Position numbers and translations under genes: made by a program. Positions 6,624 through 15,183 of a stretch of 23,895 nucleotides of DNA are shown in pieces. The notes under the pieces were generated by a model. That model had not been told where the DNA came from and did not search any database. It worked only from the letters and a program-made list of their open reading frames with translations. The stretch is from Sphingobacterium sp. UBA2700 (GTDB taxonomy: Bacteria > Bacteroidota > Bacteroidia > Sphingobacteriales > Sphingobacteriaceae), in assembly GCA_002354335.1 (NCBI GenBank), contig DELI01000017.1:1-23895 (forward strand), written 5' to 3'. Every line of letters begins with the position of its first letter. Positions within the stretch are counted from its first letter, which is position 1.

Positions 6624-7562
6624 ATGACAAATAAAGTATTAGGATTACACCACATCACAGCGATAGCAAATCTTGCTCAGCGCAACTATGATTTTTACAG
6701 CAAAGTATTGGGTTTAAGAATGGTGAAAAAGACGGTGAATTTTGATGATCCTGGAACCTATCATTTCTATTATGGGGACGAGAAAGGTTCGGCAGGGACT
6801 ATATTAACTTTCTTTCCTTGGGAGGGCATTGGTCGCGGCCGCAACGGTGTGGGTATGGCGACCGAGATTGCCTACTCAGTTCCTGAGGGTAGTTTGGATT
6901 TCTGGACCGCGCGTTTCGGAGAAAACAATGTGTTGACGGGAGAGGTTGTAGAGCGTTTTGGTGAGCTATACTATCCATTCTTGGATCCTGATGGATTGAA
7001 TTTATCCTTAGTGGTTCCGAAAACCGGCGATGCTAGAACAGGCTGGACCACGAAGGAAGTGACGCAGGATGTAGCAAGCAAGGGCTTTCATAACACGACA
7101 TTGACATTGCGCGAATTGGATCCCACAGCAAAGGTGTTGACAGATTTATTGGGCTATCAGCAAGTTGCGGAGGAAGGTAATCGCTATCGTTTTGCTACCG
7201 ACACGGTGGATTCGGCAAATATCATTGATATCTTGGTTGATCCAAACGCTGGTCGTGCAATTAACACAGCGGGGACTAATCACCACATTGCTTTCCGCGT
7301 AAAAAATGATGAAGACCAATTGGAGCTGCGTGAAAGAATTATGAGCGCAGGATTGCAGATTACGCCACAGATTGATCGTGATTACTTCCATTCGCTTTAT
7401 TTCCGCGAACCAGGTGGTGTATTATTTGAAATTGCGACCGATAACCCTGGCTTTGATGTGGATGAGCCATTAGATTCTTTAGGGTCTGCTTTGAAATTGC
7501 CAAAACAATATGAAGGCAGCCGCGCGGAGATCGAGAAAGTATTGCCACAGTTGGAAGGATAA
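6624..7562 (+). CDS. Ring-cleaving VOC dioxygenase, MhqO-like
   Basis: This 312-residue cytoplasmic protein is built of two vicinal-oxygen-chelate modules. Candidate metal ligands are His9 or His10 (GLHHITA), His220 or His221 (TNHHIAFRV) and Glu269 (GGVLFEIAT), at the positions expected for an Fe(II)/Mn(II) extradiol-type site. Length and motifs fit the MhqO/LinE-like group, which opens hydroquinone-type rings and protects against quinones in Bacillus. The substrate here is inferred. An AAGGAG ribosome site precedes the ATG, which is unusual in this window. The hydrolase gene begins 18 nt after the stop with its own AGGAG, so the two form an operon. Confidence 0.85.
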   Translation: MTNKVLGLHHITAIANLAQRNYDFYSKVLGLRMVKKTVNFDDPGTYHFYYGDEKGSAGTILTFFPWEGIGRGRNGVGMATEIAYSVPEGSLDFWTARFGENNVLTGEVVERFGELYYPFLDPDGLNLSLVVPKTGDARTGWTTKEVTQDVASKGFHNTTLTLRELDPTAKVLTDLLGYQQVAEEGNRYRFATDTVDSANIIDILVDPNAGRAINTAGTNHHIAFRVKNDEDQLELRERIMSAGLQITPQIDRDYFHSLYFREPGGVLFEIATDNPGFDVDEPLDSLGSALKLPKQYEGSRAEIEKVLPQLEG

Positions 7563-7580
7563 TTAGAATAGGAGAACAAC

Positions 7581-8195
7581 ATGCATCAGAAAAATTTATT
7601 ACAGGCAGGGAATACCAGCAATGCAAAGAAAGCTTTGATTATGCTACATGGACGAGGAGGTTCGGCACAGGATATTTTATCCCTTGCCGAGCATCTAAAC
7701 GTCAAGGATTACCTGCTGCTAGCACCACAGGCGACAAACCATACCTGGTATCCGCATTCTTTTATGGCGGAGGTTGCTTCAAATCAGCCTTATCTGGATT
7801 CAGCTTTGGCACTAGTATCCGAGACCGTTAAGGAAGCGTTGTCCCAGGGTATAGAAGCGGAGAATATCTATTTCCTAGGCTTCTCGCAAGGTGCCTGCTT
7901 GACGCTAGAGTATGTAGCAAGACATGCCCAACGCTACGGCGGAGCCGTAGCCTTCACAGGTGGCCTGATCGGCGATGAAATCTACAAGGAGAACTACCAT
8001 GGTGATTTCGCCGGAACGCCAATTTTTATCGGTACCAGCGATCCGGACTTCCATGTACCCGTAAGCCGAGTGCAGGAAAGTACAAGGTTACTGGAAGAGA
8101 TGGGCGCCCAAGTAACTGAGAAGATTTATCCGGGAATGCCGCATACGATAGTGGCGAATGAGATAGAGGTTGTTAATGAAATTGTTTTTGTCTAG
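7581..8195 (+). CDS. Alpha/beta hydrolase (phospholipase/carboxylesterase family), MhqD-like
   Basis: The protein has 204 residues and an Abhydrolase_2 fold. The oxyanion segment is LHGRGGS (residues 23-29). The nucleophile is Ser102 in GFSQGA, the acid Asp154 in GTSDPDF, and the base His188 in MPHT, giving a complete catalytic triad. No signal peptide is present. It follows the dioxygenase by 18 nt, the same pairing as MhqO-MhqD, so it probably hydrolyses esters or ring-opened products during detoxification; that role is inferred from context. The stop codon TAG is formed by the first bases of a heptad-repeat tract, so the extreme C-terminus (EIVFV) may have been reshaped by repeat insertion, although the length is normal. 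Confidence 0.85.
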   Translation: MHQKNLLQAGNTSNAKKALIMLHGRGGSAQDILSLAEHLNVKDYLLLAPQATNHTWYPHSFMAEVASNQPYLDSALALVSETVKEALSQGIEAENIYFLGFSQGACLTLEYVARHAQRYGGAVAFTGGLIGDEIYKENYHGDFAGTPIFIGTSDPDFHVPVSRVQESTRLLEEMGAQVTEKIYPGMPHTIVANEIEVVNEIVFV

Positions 8196-8281
8196 TAGTT
8201 AGTATTTAGTAGTTAGTATTAAGACCTTTGACGTCTATTGTCTTTGTATAGTAGTTAGTATTTATTAGTTAGTATTGAGAC
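8193..8281 (-). repeat. Two heptad repeat tracts
   Basis: Two successive tracts of TAGTTAG/TAGTATT units (8193-8226 and 8248-8281) each end in AAGACC or GAGACAC. The first overlaps the hydrolase stop codon. No terminator is recognisable between the hydrolase and mnmE. Confidence 0.65.
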
Positions 8282-8363
8282 ACTGATCGTCCGTTGCTTT
8301 TGGATTTGTCTGTTTAGGAGAAGAAAAATCGAGAAATTGGTTGAGAGGATATAGGCCGCCATA

Positions 8364-8398
8364 GGTCTAAATACCAAGTACTAACTACTAAATACTAA
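8364..8398 (+). repeat. Heptad repeat tract upstream of mnmE
   Basis: GGTCT is followed by TAAATAC/CAAGTAC/TAACTAC/TAAATAC units, opposite in orientation to the pair at 8193-8281. It runs up to 7 nt before the mnmE -7 box, so the repeat itself occupies the -33 region of that promoter. Confidence 0.65.
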
Positions 8399-8405
8399 AA
8401 TGTGT

Positions 8406-8413
8406 TATCTTTG
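8406..8413 (+). promoter_or_regulatory. -7 element TATCTTTG for mnmE
   Basis: A perfect TAnnTTTG match with no clear -33 TTTG, because the heptad repeat occupies that position. Only 5 nt separate it from the ATG, so mnmE mRNA should be leaderless. Confidence 0.5.
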
Positions 8414-8418
8414 CCTCC

Positions 8419-9792
8419 ATGTCATTTACGCATTCTCAAGATACAATTGTCGCGCTGGCGACTTCTCCAGGGGTTAATGGTGCTATTGCTGTGATTCGTT
8501 TGTCGGGTCCGGAGGCGGTGGCTATTACGGACTCTGTTTTTAGGGGGAAGGATTTGAGCAAACAGGCTTCGCATACGATTCACTTTGGTACTATCCGTGA
8601 TGGTGATCAAGTGATTGATGAGGTACTTGTATCTTTGTTTATTGCGCCGCACTCGTATACGAAAGAAAATGTTGTGGAGATTTCTACACACAACTCGAAG
8701 TACATCATCGAGCGTATCTTGACCTTGCTAATGAAGAAAGGGGCGAGGGCAGCGAAGGCTGGGGAGTTTACTCTTCGTGCATTTTTAAATGGCGGATTGG
8801 ATTTGTCGCAGGCAGAAGCCGTGGCGGATCTGATTGCTTCGAATTCTGCAGCATCGCATCAGATTGCTATGCAGCAGATGCGTGGTGGTTTCTCGAATCA
8901 GCTGAAGCAGCTGCGTGAGGATTTGGTGCACTTTGCATCTTTGATCGAGTTGGAATTGGATTTCGCAGAAGAGGATGTGGAGTTCGCTAATCGCGATCAA
9001 TTGCGGATTCTGATCGAGAAGATCTATCAGGTGATCGGTCGTTTGATTCAATCGTTCGAGCAGGGGAACGTGTTGAAGAATGGTGTGCCGGTGGTTATTG
9101 CCGGAAAGCCTAATGTAGGGAAATCGACATTGTTGAATGCCTTATTGAATGAGGAACGTGCGATAGTATCGGATATTGCCGGTACGACACGCGATACGAT
9201 TGAAGATGAAATCAATATACATGGTGTTACTTTTCGTTTTATAGATACCGCTGGGATTCGCCAGACGGAAGATGTGATCGAAGCGAAAGGAGTGGAGCGG
9301 ACGATGGAGAAGATGAAGCAGGCACGTCTAATTATCTATCTTTTCGACCCTACACAAGATCATATTGCCGCCGTGCAGCAACAAATTAAAGAAGTGGAAG
9401 TACTCCAAATTCCATTTGTGACGATTATTAATAAGAGCGATCTTCTCTCCGAAGATCAACGCGCTGAATATGCAGTGCTAAACCCAATCTATATTTCCGC
9501 AAAACAGCAGCAGGGTATTGAAGAGCTGAAAGATGAGCTGCTGAATCAGGTTAATCTTTCGCAAATTAATACGGATGATACGATAGTGACGAATATTCGT
9601 CACTTGGAAGCTCTGCAACATACTCGAGAGGCTCTGGAGAAGGTGTTGTTTGGGATTGATAATCCGATTACATCGGATTTCCTAGCGATGGATATTAGAC
9701 AAGCGCTTCACCATTTGGGTGAGATTACCGGGACAGTTACTACGGATGATTTGCTGGAGAATATATTTAGTAAGTTTTGTATCGGGAAGTAA
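8419..9792 (+). CDS. mnmE: tRNA uridine-5-carboxymethylaminomethyl modification GTPase MnmE
   Basis: The protein has 457 residues. With MnmG it installs the cmnm5 group on the wobble uridine of several tRNAs, using a tetrahydrofolate derivative and GTP. The N-terminal folate-binding domain begins with DTIVALATSPG. The G domain has G1 at 229-237 (GKPNVGKST), the switch AGTTRDT, G3 DTAGIR and G4 NKSD. The C-terminus is the invariant FCIGK with its catalytic-site cysteine. The start at 8419 gives the normal N-terminus. It is a single gene, apparently with a leaderless transcript. The conserved 3' end (TTTTGTATCGGGAAGTAA) corresponds to the site used by SGI1-type elements in enterobacteria, and here an AT-rich defence block starts just after it. 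Confidence 0.97.
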   Translation: MSFTHSQDTIVALATSPGVNGAIAVIRLSGPEAVAITDSVFRGKDLSKQASHTIHFGTIRDGDQVIDEVLVSLFIAPHSYTKENVVEISTHNSKYIIERILTLLMKKGARAAKAGEFTLRAFLNGGLDLSQAEAVADLIASNSAASHQIAMQQMRGGFSNQLKQLREDLVHFASLIELELDFAEEDVEFANRDQLRILIEKIYQVIGRLIQSFEQGNVLKNGVPVVIAGKPNVGKSTLLNALLNEERAIVSDIAGTTRDTIEDEINIHGVTFRFIDTAGIRQTEDVIEAKGVERTMEKMKQARLIIYLFDPTQDHIAAVQQQIKEVEVLQIPFVTIINKSDLLSEDQRAEYAVLNPIYISAKQQQGIEELKDELLNQVNLSQINTDDTIVTNIRHLEALQHTREALEKVLFGIDNPITSDFLAMDIRQALHHLGEITGTVTTDDLLENIFSKFCIGK

Positions 9793-10138
9793 ATTCTTTG
9801 TATTCTAATTGATTACCAATACCTAACCATATTTAATACAATTAATAATCGAATTTTATGGTTAACCGTAAACATCGTTGATTATTATTGTGGATTTTTA
9901 TATTATTGAAATTCACCACACGAGTATATTTACAGATGTGTAAGTTGATCATGAGTTTCATATAATGTCACTCTTTTTCGCAGGTATGCGAAATAGAAAA
10001 AGACCCGACTATTTTTGGCTAAATGGATATATTCTATTTGTTATTTGCTTGAGACGATGGAGTTGAATCCACCTTATTTAAGTAAAAGTTGCCGCATTTA
10101 CAGAAATCACCAGATTATTAAATCTAGGTTTTGTTTTT
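9793..10138. other. AT-rich junction spacer after mnmE
   Basis: There is no gene in these 346 bases. Composition falls sharply from that of mnmE. A hairpin with 7-bp arms TTTCGCA/TGCGAAA and loop GGTA lies at 9976-9993 without a T-tract. A degenerate -7 box (TAGGTTTT at 10125-10132) precedes the next gene. I found no second copy of the mnmE 3' end in the window, so an integrated element with direct-repeat ends is not shown. Confidence 0.5.
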
Positions 10139-10576
10139 ATGAAAATTATTGTTTTGGAGGGAAATTCTAATAGGGGGAAAACTAACACCATTTGGAAATT
10201 AAGAGAAAAGTTAGTTAATGCGGGACATCCTCCCGTTCCAAATACTTTTATTCGACATTGTCCTCACAATTTTATTGATGATTTTGAGGAAATTATTACT
10301 GTCGTTAATCAGAAAGTAGCAATCCTTTCAATGGGATACTATTCAAATATATTAGCGAAGCGAATCCATTATTATGGTTCAATTGGTTGTGATGTATTGG
10401 TTTGTACACTAAGTAATGGCTCTCCTAGAACATATTCACCTAAGAAGAACGCTCGCAAAGCAATTAATCTTTATAATCCTGTTATGCCATTTACTCCAAA
10501 GACTCTAGATTTTAATGAGTCCTCTCAGGATCATACCAACAGTAGTGATGCTGCGTTATTGATGGGTTTAATTTAG
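10139..10576 (+). CDS. Small P-loop NTPase-like protein of unknown function
   Basis: The protein has 145 residues. A Walker A-type motif GNSNRGKT is at residues 8-15, right after a hydrophobic beta-strand (KIIVLE), so nucleotide binding is likely. No standard Walker B acidic motif is clear. A possible beta-strand VAILSMG (about 61-67) and DVLVCTLSNG (about 84-93) have the shape of the second core of a small kinase-like or ParA-like fold. It lies 273 nt upstream of mcrB on the same strand and shares its AT-rich composition. It may therefore belong to the same acquired block, either as an accessory or as an independent passenger. I cannot assign a family. Confidence 0.6.
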   Translation: MKIIVLEGNSNRGKTNTIWKLREKLVNAGHPPVPNTFIRHCPHNFIDDFEEIITVVNQKVAILSMGYYSNILAKRIHYYGSIGCDVLVCTLSNGSPRTYSPKKNARKAINLYNPVMPFTPKTLDFNESSQDHTNSSDAALLMGLI

Positions 10577-10849
10577 TAGAGGATTTAAGTTAATAAATAA
10601 GATAATACGAAATTTGAGGCTTATGAAGATTAGCAAAACGTTCAAAATAGATATTATCCAGTTCCGAGGTTTTATTTCAAAGAGCTTTAGTTTAGCGTAT
10701 GAAAGCTATACTGATAGCGTACAATTATGTTAACTGTTGATAGATGCTCTGTATTCTGTTCTATTGAGGGTAAGATCGTCTTACTTTCAGTTCGTGAATC
10801 AAAGCTAGATAATAGTTAGAAAAAATCAATTTAAGGTATTATATTTAAA

Positions 10850-13231
10850 ATGACAGAGTACGATAAAAATATATGGCAGCGAGCTTTACGATATGCATTT
10901 GAAGAAGTAAACCGTAGCGGATGGGATAAAAAACGGGATAGTAAAAGTTATGCAATCGTTAATAATGGAAAACATTACCCAAATAAATTAGTTTTGCAAA
11001 AAGCTGAAGAATACTTAATTAATAATGGTTATGACGCTTATGTAGATGCAAAAAGTATGAGTGGAGGTGAACCAATTAATAATTATTTAGCGAGCAAAGG
11101 AGCAGAAGTATATAGTTCAAAAGTAAAAGAGAAAATCTTGACAGTAAACCACAATCAAGAAATTATAAAAAAATATAAGAGTATTGTACAACCAGATAAT
11201 AGCAAGGAAATTTATAAGTGGAAACTTATACAGAAATTTCAGGGAAGACCTAACCTAGACGTTGAAGACTTCACCAATGAAGTCACTACTATAAATTATC
11301 AAAACTTAATATATCACAATGGCATTGCGGTACGAAATTATTTAGCTGTAGAAGCGCCGCAAGAGTATAAAAAGTGTTATGTACATTTATTCGACGAAAG
11401 GGTTGATTTACATGAGCGTATAGCAGCGTTTCAAGATAATGTAACACGCATATATAAGTCATTAGGTAATACCTTGGGAAGCCACCATGATGAAAGAACA
11501 ATCGCTACTTTACTATGTTTCAAGTATCCCGATAAATATCCACTCTATAAAAACTCTTTTTACAGCGCATATTGTAAGTTGTTGGGTATAAAACAAGCAG
11601 CAAAAAATTATCGATACGAACATTATATAGAGTTAATAGAAGATTTTATTTCGAATTATATTGAGAATGATTCTGAACTTTTAAGTATAAAGTCGAACTT
11701 CTTGACCGAGGATTGTTATAGTGATGCATCGAATTTAATTTTTGCACAAGATATACTGTATCAGGTTTTAGCTTATGAAGAAGAACCTGTAAAAATCGAA
11801 GAACTCGATGATGCCAATAAAATAGATGGCATTGAAGATCTAAAGGTCACAAACTTTTTAACTGCCCCATTAAACCAAATCCTATACGGTCCTCCAGGAA
11901 CTGGAAAGACTTATAATACGATTAATAAAGCTGTTGCTGTAGCCAACCCTTCATTTAATTTGAAACAAGATCGCGCAATAGTCAAAGCAGAATATCAACG
12001 TTTAGTGGATGCGGGTCAGATTGTTTTTACGACTTTTCATCAGTCAATGAGCTACGAGGATTTTGTGGAGGGTATTAAGCCGATAATAGAAGAGGATGGT
12101 GATGGAAATAAACAAATTGTTTATGAAGTACAGGATGGTATCTTTAAATCTATTGTTGATTCTGCAAAGAAAATCAAAATTGTAAATAAAGAAAATCAGG
12201 AAGTTTATTCTTTTGATGATGCATGGGATGAATTGATAGAGGAGATCCGTAAAGCAATTTATGAGGAAATGAATGGCTTTAGTTTGGAAATTTTAACACC
12301 TAATAAAAGTCTGAAAGTAAAGGAAATAACAGACAAAGGTAATTTAAGAATTAAACCTGAAAATATAGATAGTTTAACATATACTGTTTCCTACGCAAGA
12401 ACAAAAAAATTACATGAGGCATTTCCAGATCTTTCTGTAATAAAGAATATTGATAAGGAGTTTCGATCTGTTATTGGAGGATCAAATTCTACTGCTTATT
12501 GGGCAGTTTTAAATAATATCAATAAAAAAATTAACAAAAGACAGTCTTCAAAAGATATTTCAGCAGTACTACCGCCGGTAAATCACGTCCTTATTATCGA
12601 CGAGATTAACCGTGGAAATGTATCCGCTATTTTTGGTGAGTTAATTACCTTAATCGAAGATAGTAAACGTGAAGGTATGGATGAAGCACTTCAGGTGACT
12701 TTACCTTATAGTAAAGAGAGATTTTCTATTCCTTTAAACCTTTACATCATCGGTACGATGAATACAGCTGACCGTTCAGTAGAAGCTTTAGATACGGCAT
12801 TGCGGAGACGTTTTGTGTTTGAAGAAATGTTACCTAAGCCGGAAATCTTAGATCAAAGCATATTTGGGTTTAAGACATCAGCAATTTTAAAACGCATTAA
12901 CCAACGTCTTGAGAAGCTGATAGATCGTGATCATTGTATTGGTCATGCATATTTTATTGGCAAAGATGAATCTACAATCATTGACTCCTTTTACAGGAGT
13001 ATTATCCCATTGTTGCAAGAATATTTTTTCGGGGATTATGGCAAGATAGGTTTGGTATTGGGGAAAGGTTTTATTCGATTAAAAAAAGCAGAAGGCAATG
13101 TTTTCGCGGAGTTTGATTATGATTATGTAGATGATTTAGAAAGTAAACCTATCTATGAAATCATCGATTATAGAACTTATCAAGATGAGGAATTGACGTT
13201 CGATAAAGCTATCCGGGATTTGATGTGTTAA
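10850..13231 (+). CDS. mcrB: McrB-like AAA+ GTPase with modified-DNA-reader-type N-terminus
   Basis: This 793-residue subunit would translocate and drive cleavage by McrC in a type IV (modification-dependent) restriction system. The AAA+ core has Walker A GPPGTGKT at 347-354, Walker B with DEINRGN at 584-590, and MNTADRS at 637-643, the NxAD-type signature that marks GTP-using McrB. The arginine-rich ALRRRF follows. The N-terminal ~90 residues (SYAIVNNGKHYPNK, then SMSGGEPINNYL) resemble the head domain of ScoMcrA-type enzymes rather than the DUF3578 reader of E. coli McrB. Residues 150-310 include HHDERTIATLL and are seen in many McrB-like proteins. Specificity (5mC, other base, or phosphorothioate) cannot be read here. 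Its TAA overlaps the mcrC ATG (TAATG), so the two are co-translated. The gene is AT-rich relative to mnmE. Confidence 0.9.
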   Translation: MTEYDKNIWQRALRYAFEEVNRSGWDKKRDSKSYAIVNNGKHYPNKLVLQKAEEYLINNGYDAYVDAKSMSGGEPINNYLASKGAEVYSSKVKEKILTVNHNQEIIKKYKSIVQPDNSKEIYKWKLIQKFQGRPNLDVEDFTNEVTTINYQNLIYHNGIAVRNYLAVEAPQEYKKCYVHLFDERVDLHERIAAFQDNVTRIYKSLGNTLGSHHDERTIATLLCFKYPDKYPLYKNSFYSAYCKLLGIKQAAKNYRYEHYIELIEDFISNYIENDSELLSIKSNFLTEDCYSDASNLIFAQDILYQVLAYEEEPVKIEELDDANKIDGIEDLKVTNFLTAPLNQILYGPPGTGKTYNTINKAVAVANPSFNLKQDRAIVKAEYQRLVDAGQIVFTTFHQSMSYEDFVEGIKPIIEEDGDGNKQIVYEVQDGIFKSIVDSAKKIKIVNKENQEVYSFDDAWDELIEEIRKAIYEEMNGFSLEILTPNKSLKVKEITDKGNLRIKPENIDSLTYTVSYARTKKLHEAFPDLSVIKNIDKEFRSVIGGSNSTAYWAVLNNINKKINKRQSSKDISAVLPPVNHVLIIDEINRGNVSAIFGELITLIEDSKREGMDEALQVTLPYSKERFSIPLNLYIIGTMNTADRSVEALDTALRRRFVFEEMLPKPEILDQSIFGFKTSAILKRINQRLEKLIDRDHCIGHAYFIGKDESTIIDSFYRSIIPLLQEYFFGDYGKIGLVLGKGFIRLKKAEGNVFAEFDYDYVDDLESKPIYEIIDYRTYQDEELTFDKAIRDLMC

Positions 13232-14460
13232 TGATACAGGAAGATCTAAAACATATTATTCGATTTGAGCATGAAAAACTTGTCTTTAATGTGCAAGTCG
13301 AAGAAGAGCGGAAACTCTATGAGGCACTAGAGGCTTATCATGGTGAATATACGCCATTCTTTAAGTTGATCAGGAATGGTGTGCAGTTTTGTGAATATGT
13401 AGGTGTGCTGCAAGTCGGTAGTACTATTATAGAGATTTTGCCGAAAGCTGATAAATCTAGAGATGCTTCTGTTTGGCAGAATATCTTGATTAATATGATT
13501 CGTTCGGTTTGGGGGTTTTCTGTAAAGGATTCGGGGACTTCAAATTTGAAATTGAAGTATAACTCCGTGTTGGATTTGTATTTTGAATTGTTCGTATCTG
13601 AACTGGAATCATTAACACATAAAGGATTAATCAAGAAATATACCCGCAAAGAACAGAATGCTAAGGCACTAAAAGGGAAGTTATCATTTGCTAAGCATGT
13701 ACAATATAATATCATTCATAAAGAACGATTTTATATCGAATCAATGGGTTATGCTATTGATCATAAATTGCACCAAATAATTTATGAAGTGTTAGTGTTG
13801 ATCCATAAGCTGAATCGTAACGCAGTATTAGCTTCACGTATTGGCAATCTGCTGTTGAACTTTCCGCAGCAAGATCATATCAGAATCAACAACAAAACTT
13901 TTGAAACGATTACCTATGATCGAAAATCACAAGCATATAAGAAAATAATAGATATTGCTGAACTTATTTTACTAAACTACCATCCTGATGTAAGCAAAGG
14001 TCGAAGACAAATATTAGCCTTGATGTTTGATATGAATGCTTTGTGGGAACAATTTGTATTAGGATTATTGCGTAAATCATTAAAGGATTATAAGGTTTCG
14101 GGACAGATTACCAAACGATTCTGGAAGGGAAATTCTTTTAGTTCGAGTATGCGTCCTGATATCGTTTTGCATGGTGATGAATTCACGGTGGTTATTGATA
14201 CCAAATGGAAAAATCTGAATGGTAAAAGCCCTTCTCCGAATGATTTACGTCAAATGTTCGTGTACCATGAATATTTTGATGCAAATAAGGTTGTATTACT
14301 TTATCCTGGAGGAGGAGAACTAATAGCAGGACAATTTTATTTAAAAGATCAATCGGGATTTGATGATAAGCATTGCCATGTTTTACAAATTCCAGCAGAG
14401 AATAATTTTATTGTGTGGAAAAACAGGATAGTGGAGAACGTAGAGCGTTTGTTGAATTGA
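13231..14460 (+). CDS. mcrC: McrC-like PD-(D/E)XK nuclease subunit
   Basis: This is the nuclease partner of McrB. It has 409 residues from the ATG at 13231, which overlaps the mcrB stop by one base (TAATG); a GTG 6 nt upstream is also possible but less likely. The C-terminal PD-(D/E)XK site is visible as Asp310 in MRPDIVLH and Asp323-Thr-Lys325 in VIDTKWKNL, so the nuclease looks intact. An N-terminal beta-rich region and a central basic helical region (KKYTRKEQNAKALKGKL) match the McrBC 5-methylcytosine restriction component family. Composition stays AT-rich. No terminator is recognisable directly after it. Confidence 0.9.
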   Translation: MIQEDLKHIIRFEHEKLVFNVQVEEERKLYEALEAYHGEYTPFFKLIRNGVQFCEYVGVLQVGSTIIEILPKADKSRDASVWQNILINMIRSVWGFSVKDSGTSNLKLKYNSVLDLYFELFVSELESLTHKGLIKKYTRKEQNAKALKGKLSFAKHVQYNIIHKERFYIESMGYAIDHKLHQIIYEVLVLIHKLNRNAVLASRIGNLLLNFPQQDHIRINNKTFETITYDRKSQAYKKIIDIAELILLNYHPDVSKGRRQILALMFDMNALWEQFVLGLLRKSLKDYKVSGQITKRFWKGNSFSSSMRPDIVLHGDEFTVVIDTKWKNLNGKSPSPNDLRQMFVYHEYFDANKVVLLYPGGGELIAGQFYLKDQSGFDDKHCHVLQIPAENNFIVWKNRIVENVERLLN

Positions 14461-15183
14461 AAATTATAAGGATTTTTATTAAACGCAATCGTTGTATTTT
14501 ACAATACACCATAAACTACCTTTTTATTACAACATAATAAACCTAAAGCTTAAAAAAAGAGGCCAACAAAACTCTCAATTCCAATCTCTCTAAAATTTAG
14601 GGGGCATAGATATTCATCTACCCGTTTTCCAAGTATCGTAAAACGCAACCGGACAGCGCCGCCTTTATAATCTAATCCACAACGGTATTTTCTTTTAGAA
14701 AACACGACATACATCTCATTCTCTCAATTATTCCAATTCCCCCATTTCAACAATCGTAAGAAGAATCTCAAAAATCCTACTCACGACAACTTACCAAAGC
14801 TTACTAAATTCCTCAATTTCTTAGTTAATCACCTTATAATCAGTTTATAAAAACTAAAAATAATTCCGAAGTTTCTTGCATTTCCAGATCATGACTAATT
14901 TCTTGAATTAGTCAAAATTCGCATGTATTTATAATTCAACTATTTACAATATAATATATCACATAAGTTAATTATCTGATTCCTTGATATACGTAAATTG
15001 TCAATTATTCATATCAGTTAGCCTTGTAGAGTCAATTCTACAAATAAACCCAAAAAACACGCCTTACCTAATAGCACTAATAGGAAAATATATTAACTAG
15101 ATAATTTTGTTGAATCGATCCATTTCGATTTTGCGAATTGCAAATTCTAGTAGAAAACTTGGGTAAAACATCAACATGAGCAA
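14461..15183. other. AT-rich non-coding spacer with hairpins
   Basis: These 723 bases have no convincing reading frame on either strand. Two clean inverted repeats are present. TGACTAATT/AATTAGTCA has a 5-base loop at 14892-14914, and TTGTAGA/TCTACAA has a 6-base loop at 15024-15043. Neither is followed by a T-tract, so they are not standard terminators. The last 80 bases carry the promoter-like element of the downstream peptide/fimbrillin unit. The spacer could hold the right boundary of the mcrBC block or an untranslated regulatory RNA; nothing decides this. Confidence 0.5.
15102..15109 (+). promoter_or_regulatory. -7 element TAATTTTG upstream of peptide/fimbrillin unit
   Basis: A perfect TAnnTTTG match 74 nt before the small peptide gene. 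No TTTG lies at the expected -33 distance, so it would be a weak or activated promoter. It would give a leader of about 65-70 nt. Confidence 0.35.

Noticed and set aside
9775..9792. attL-like site at the mnmE 3' end with a matching attR
   Set aside because: The conserved FCIGK codons alone explain the similarity to known attB sites; I found no second copy or integrase in the window.
10623..10733. 36-codon ATG reading frame between the P-loop gene and mcrB
   Set aside because: It is too short, has no recognisable motif and no promoter or ribosome site, and such frames are expected by chance in AT-rich spacer.
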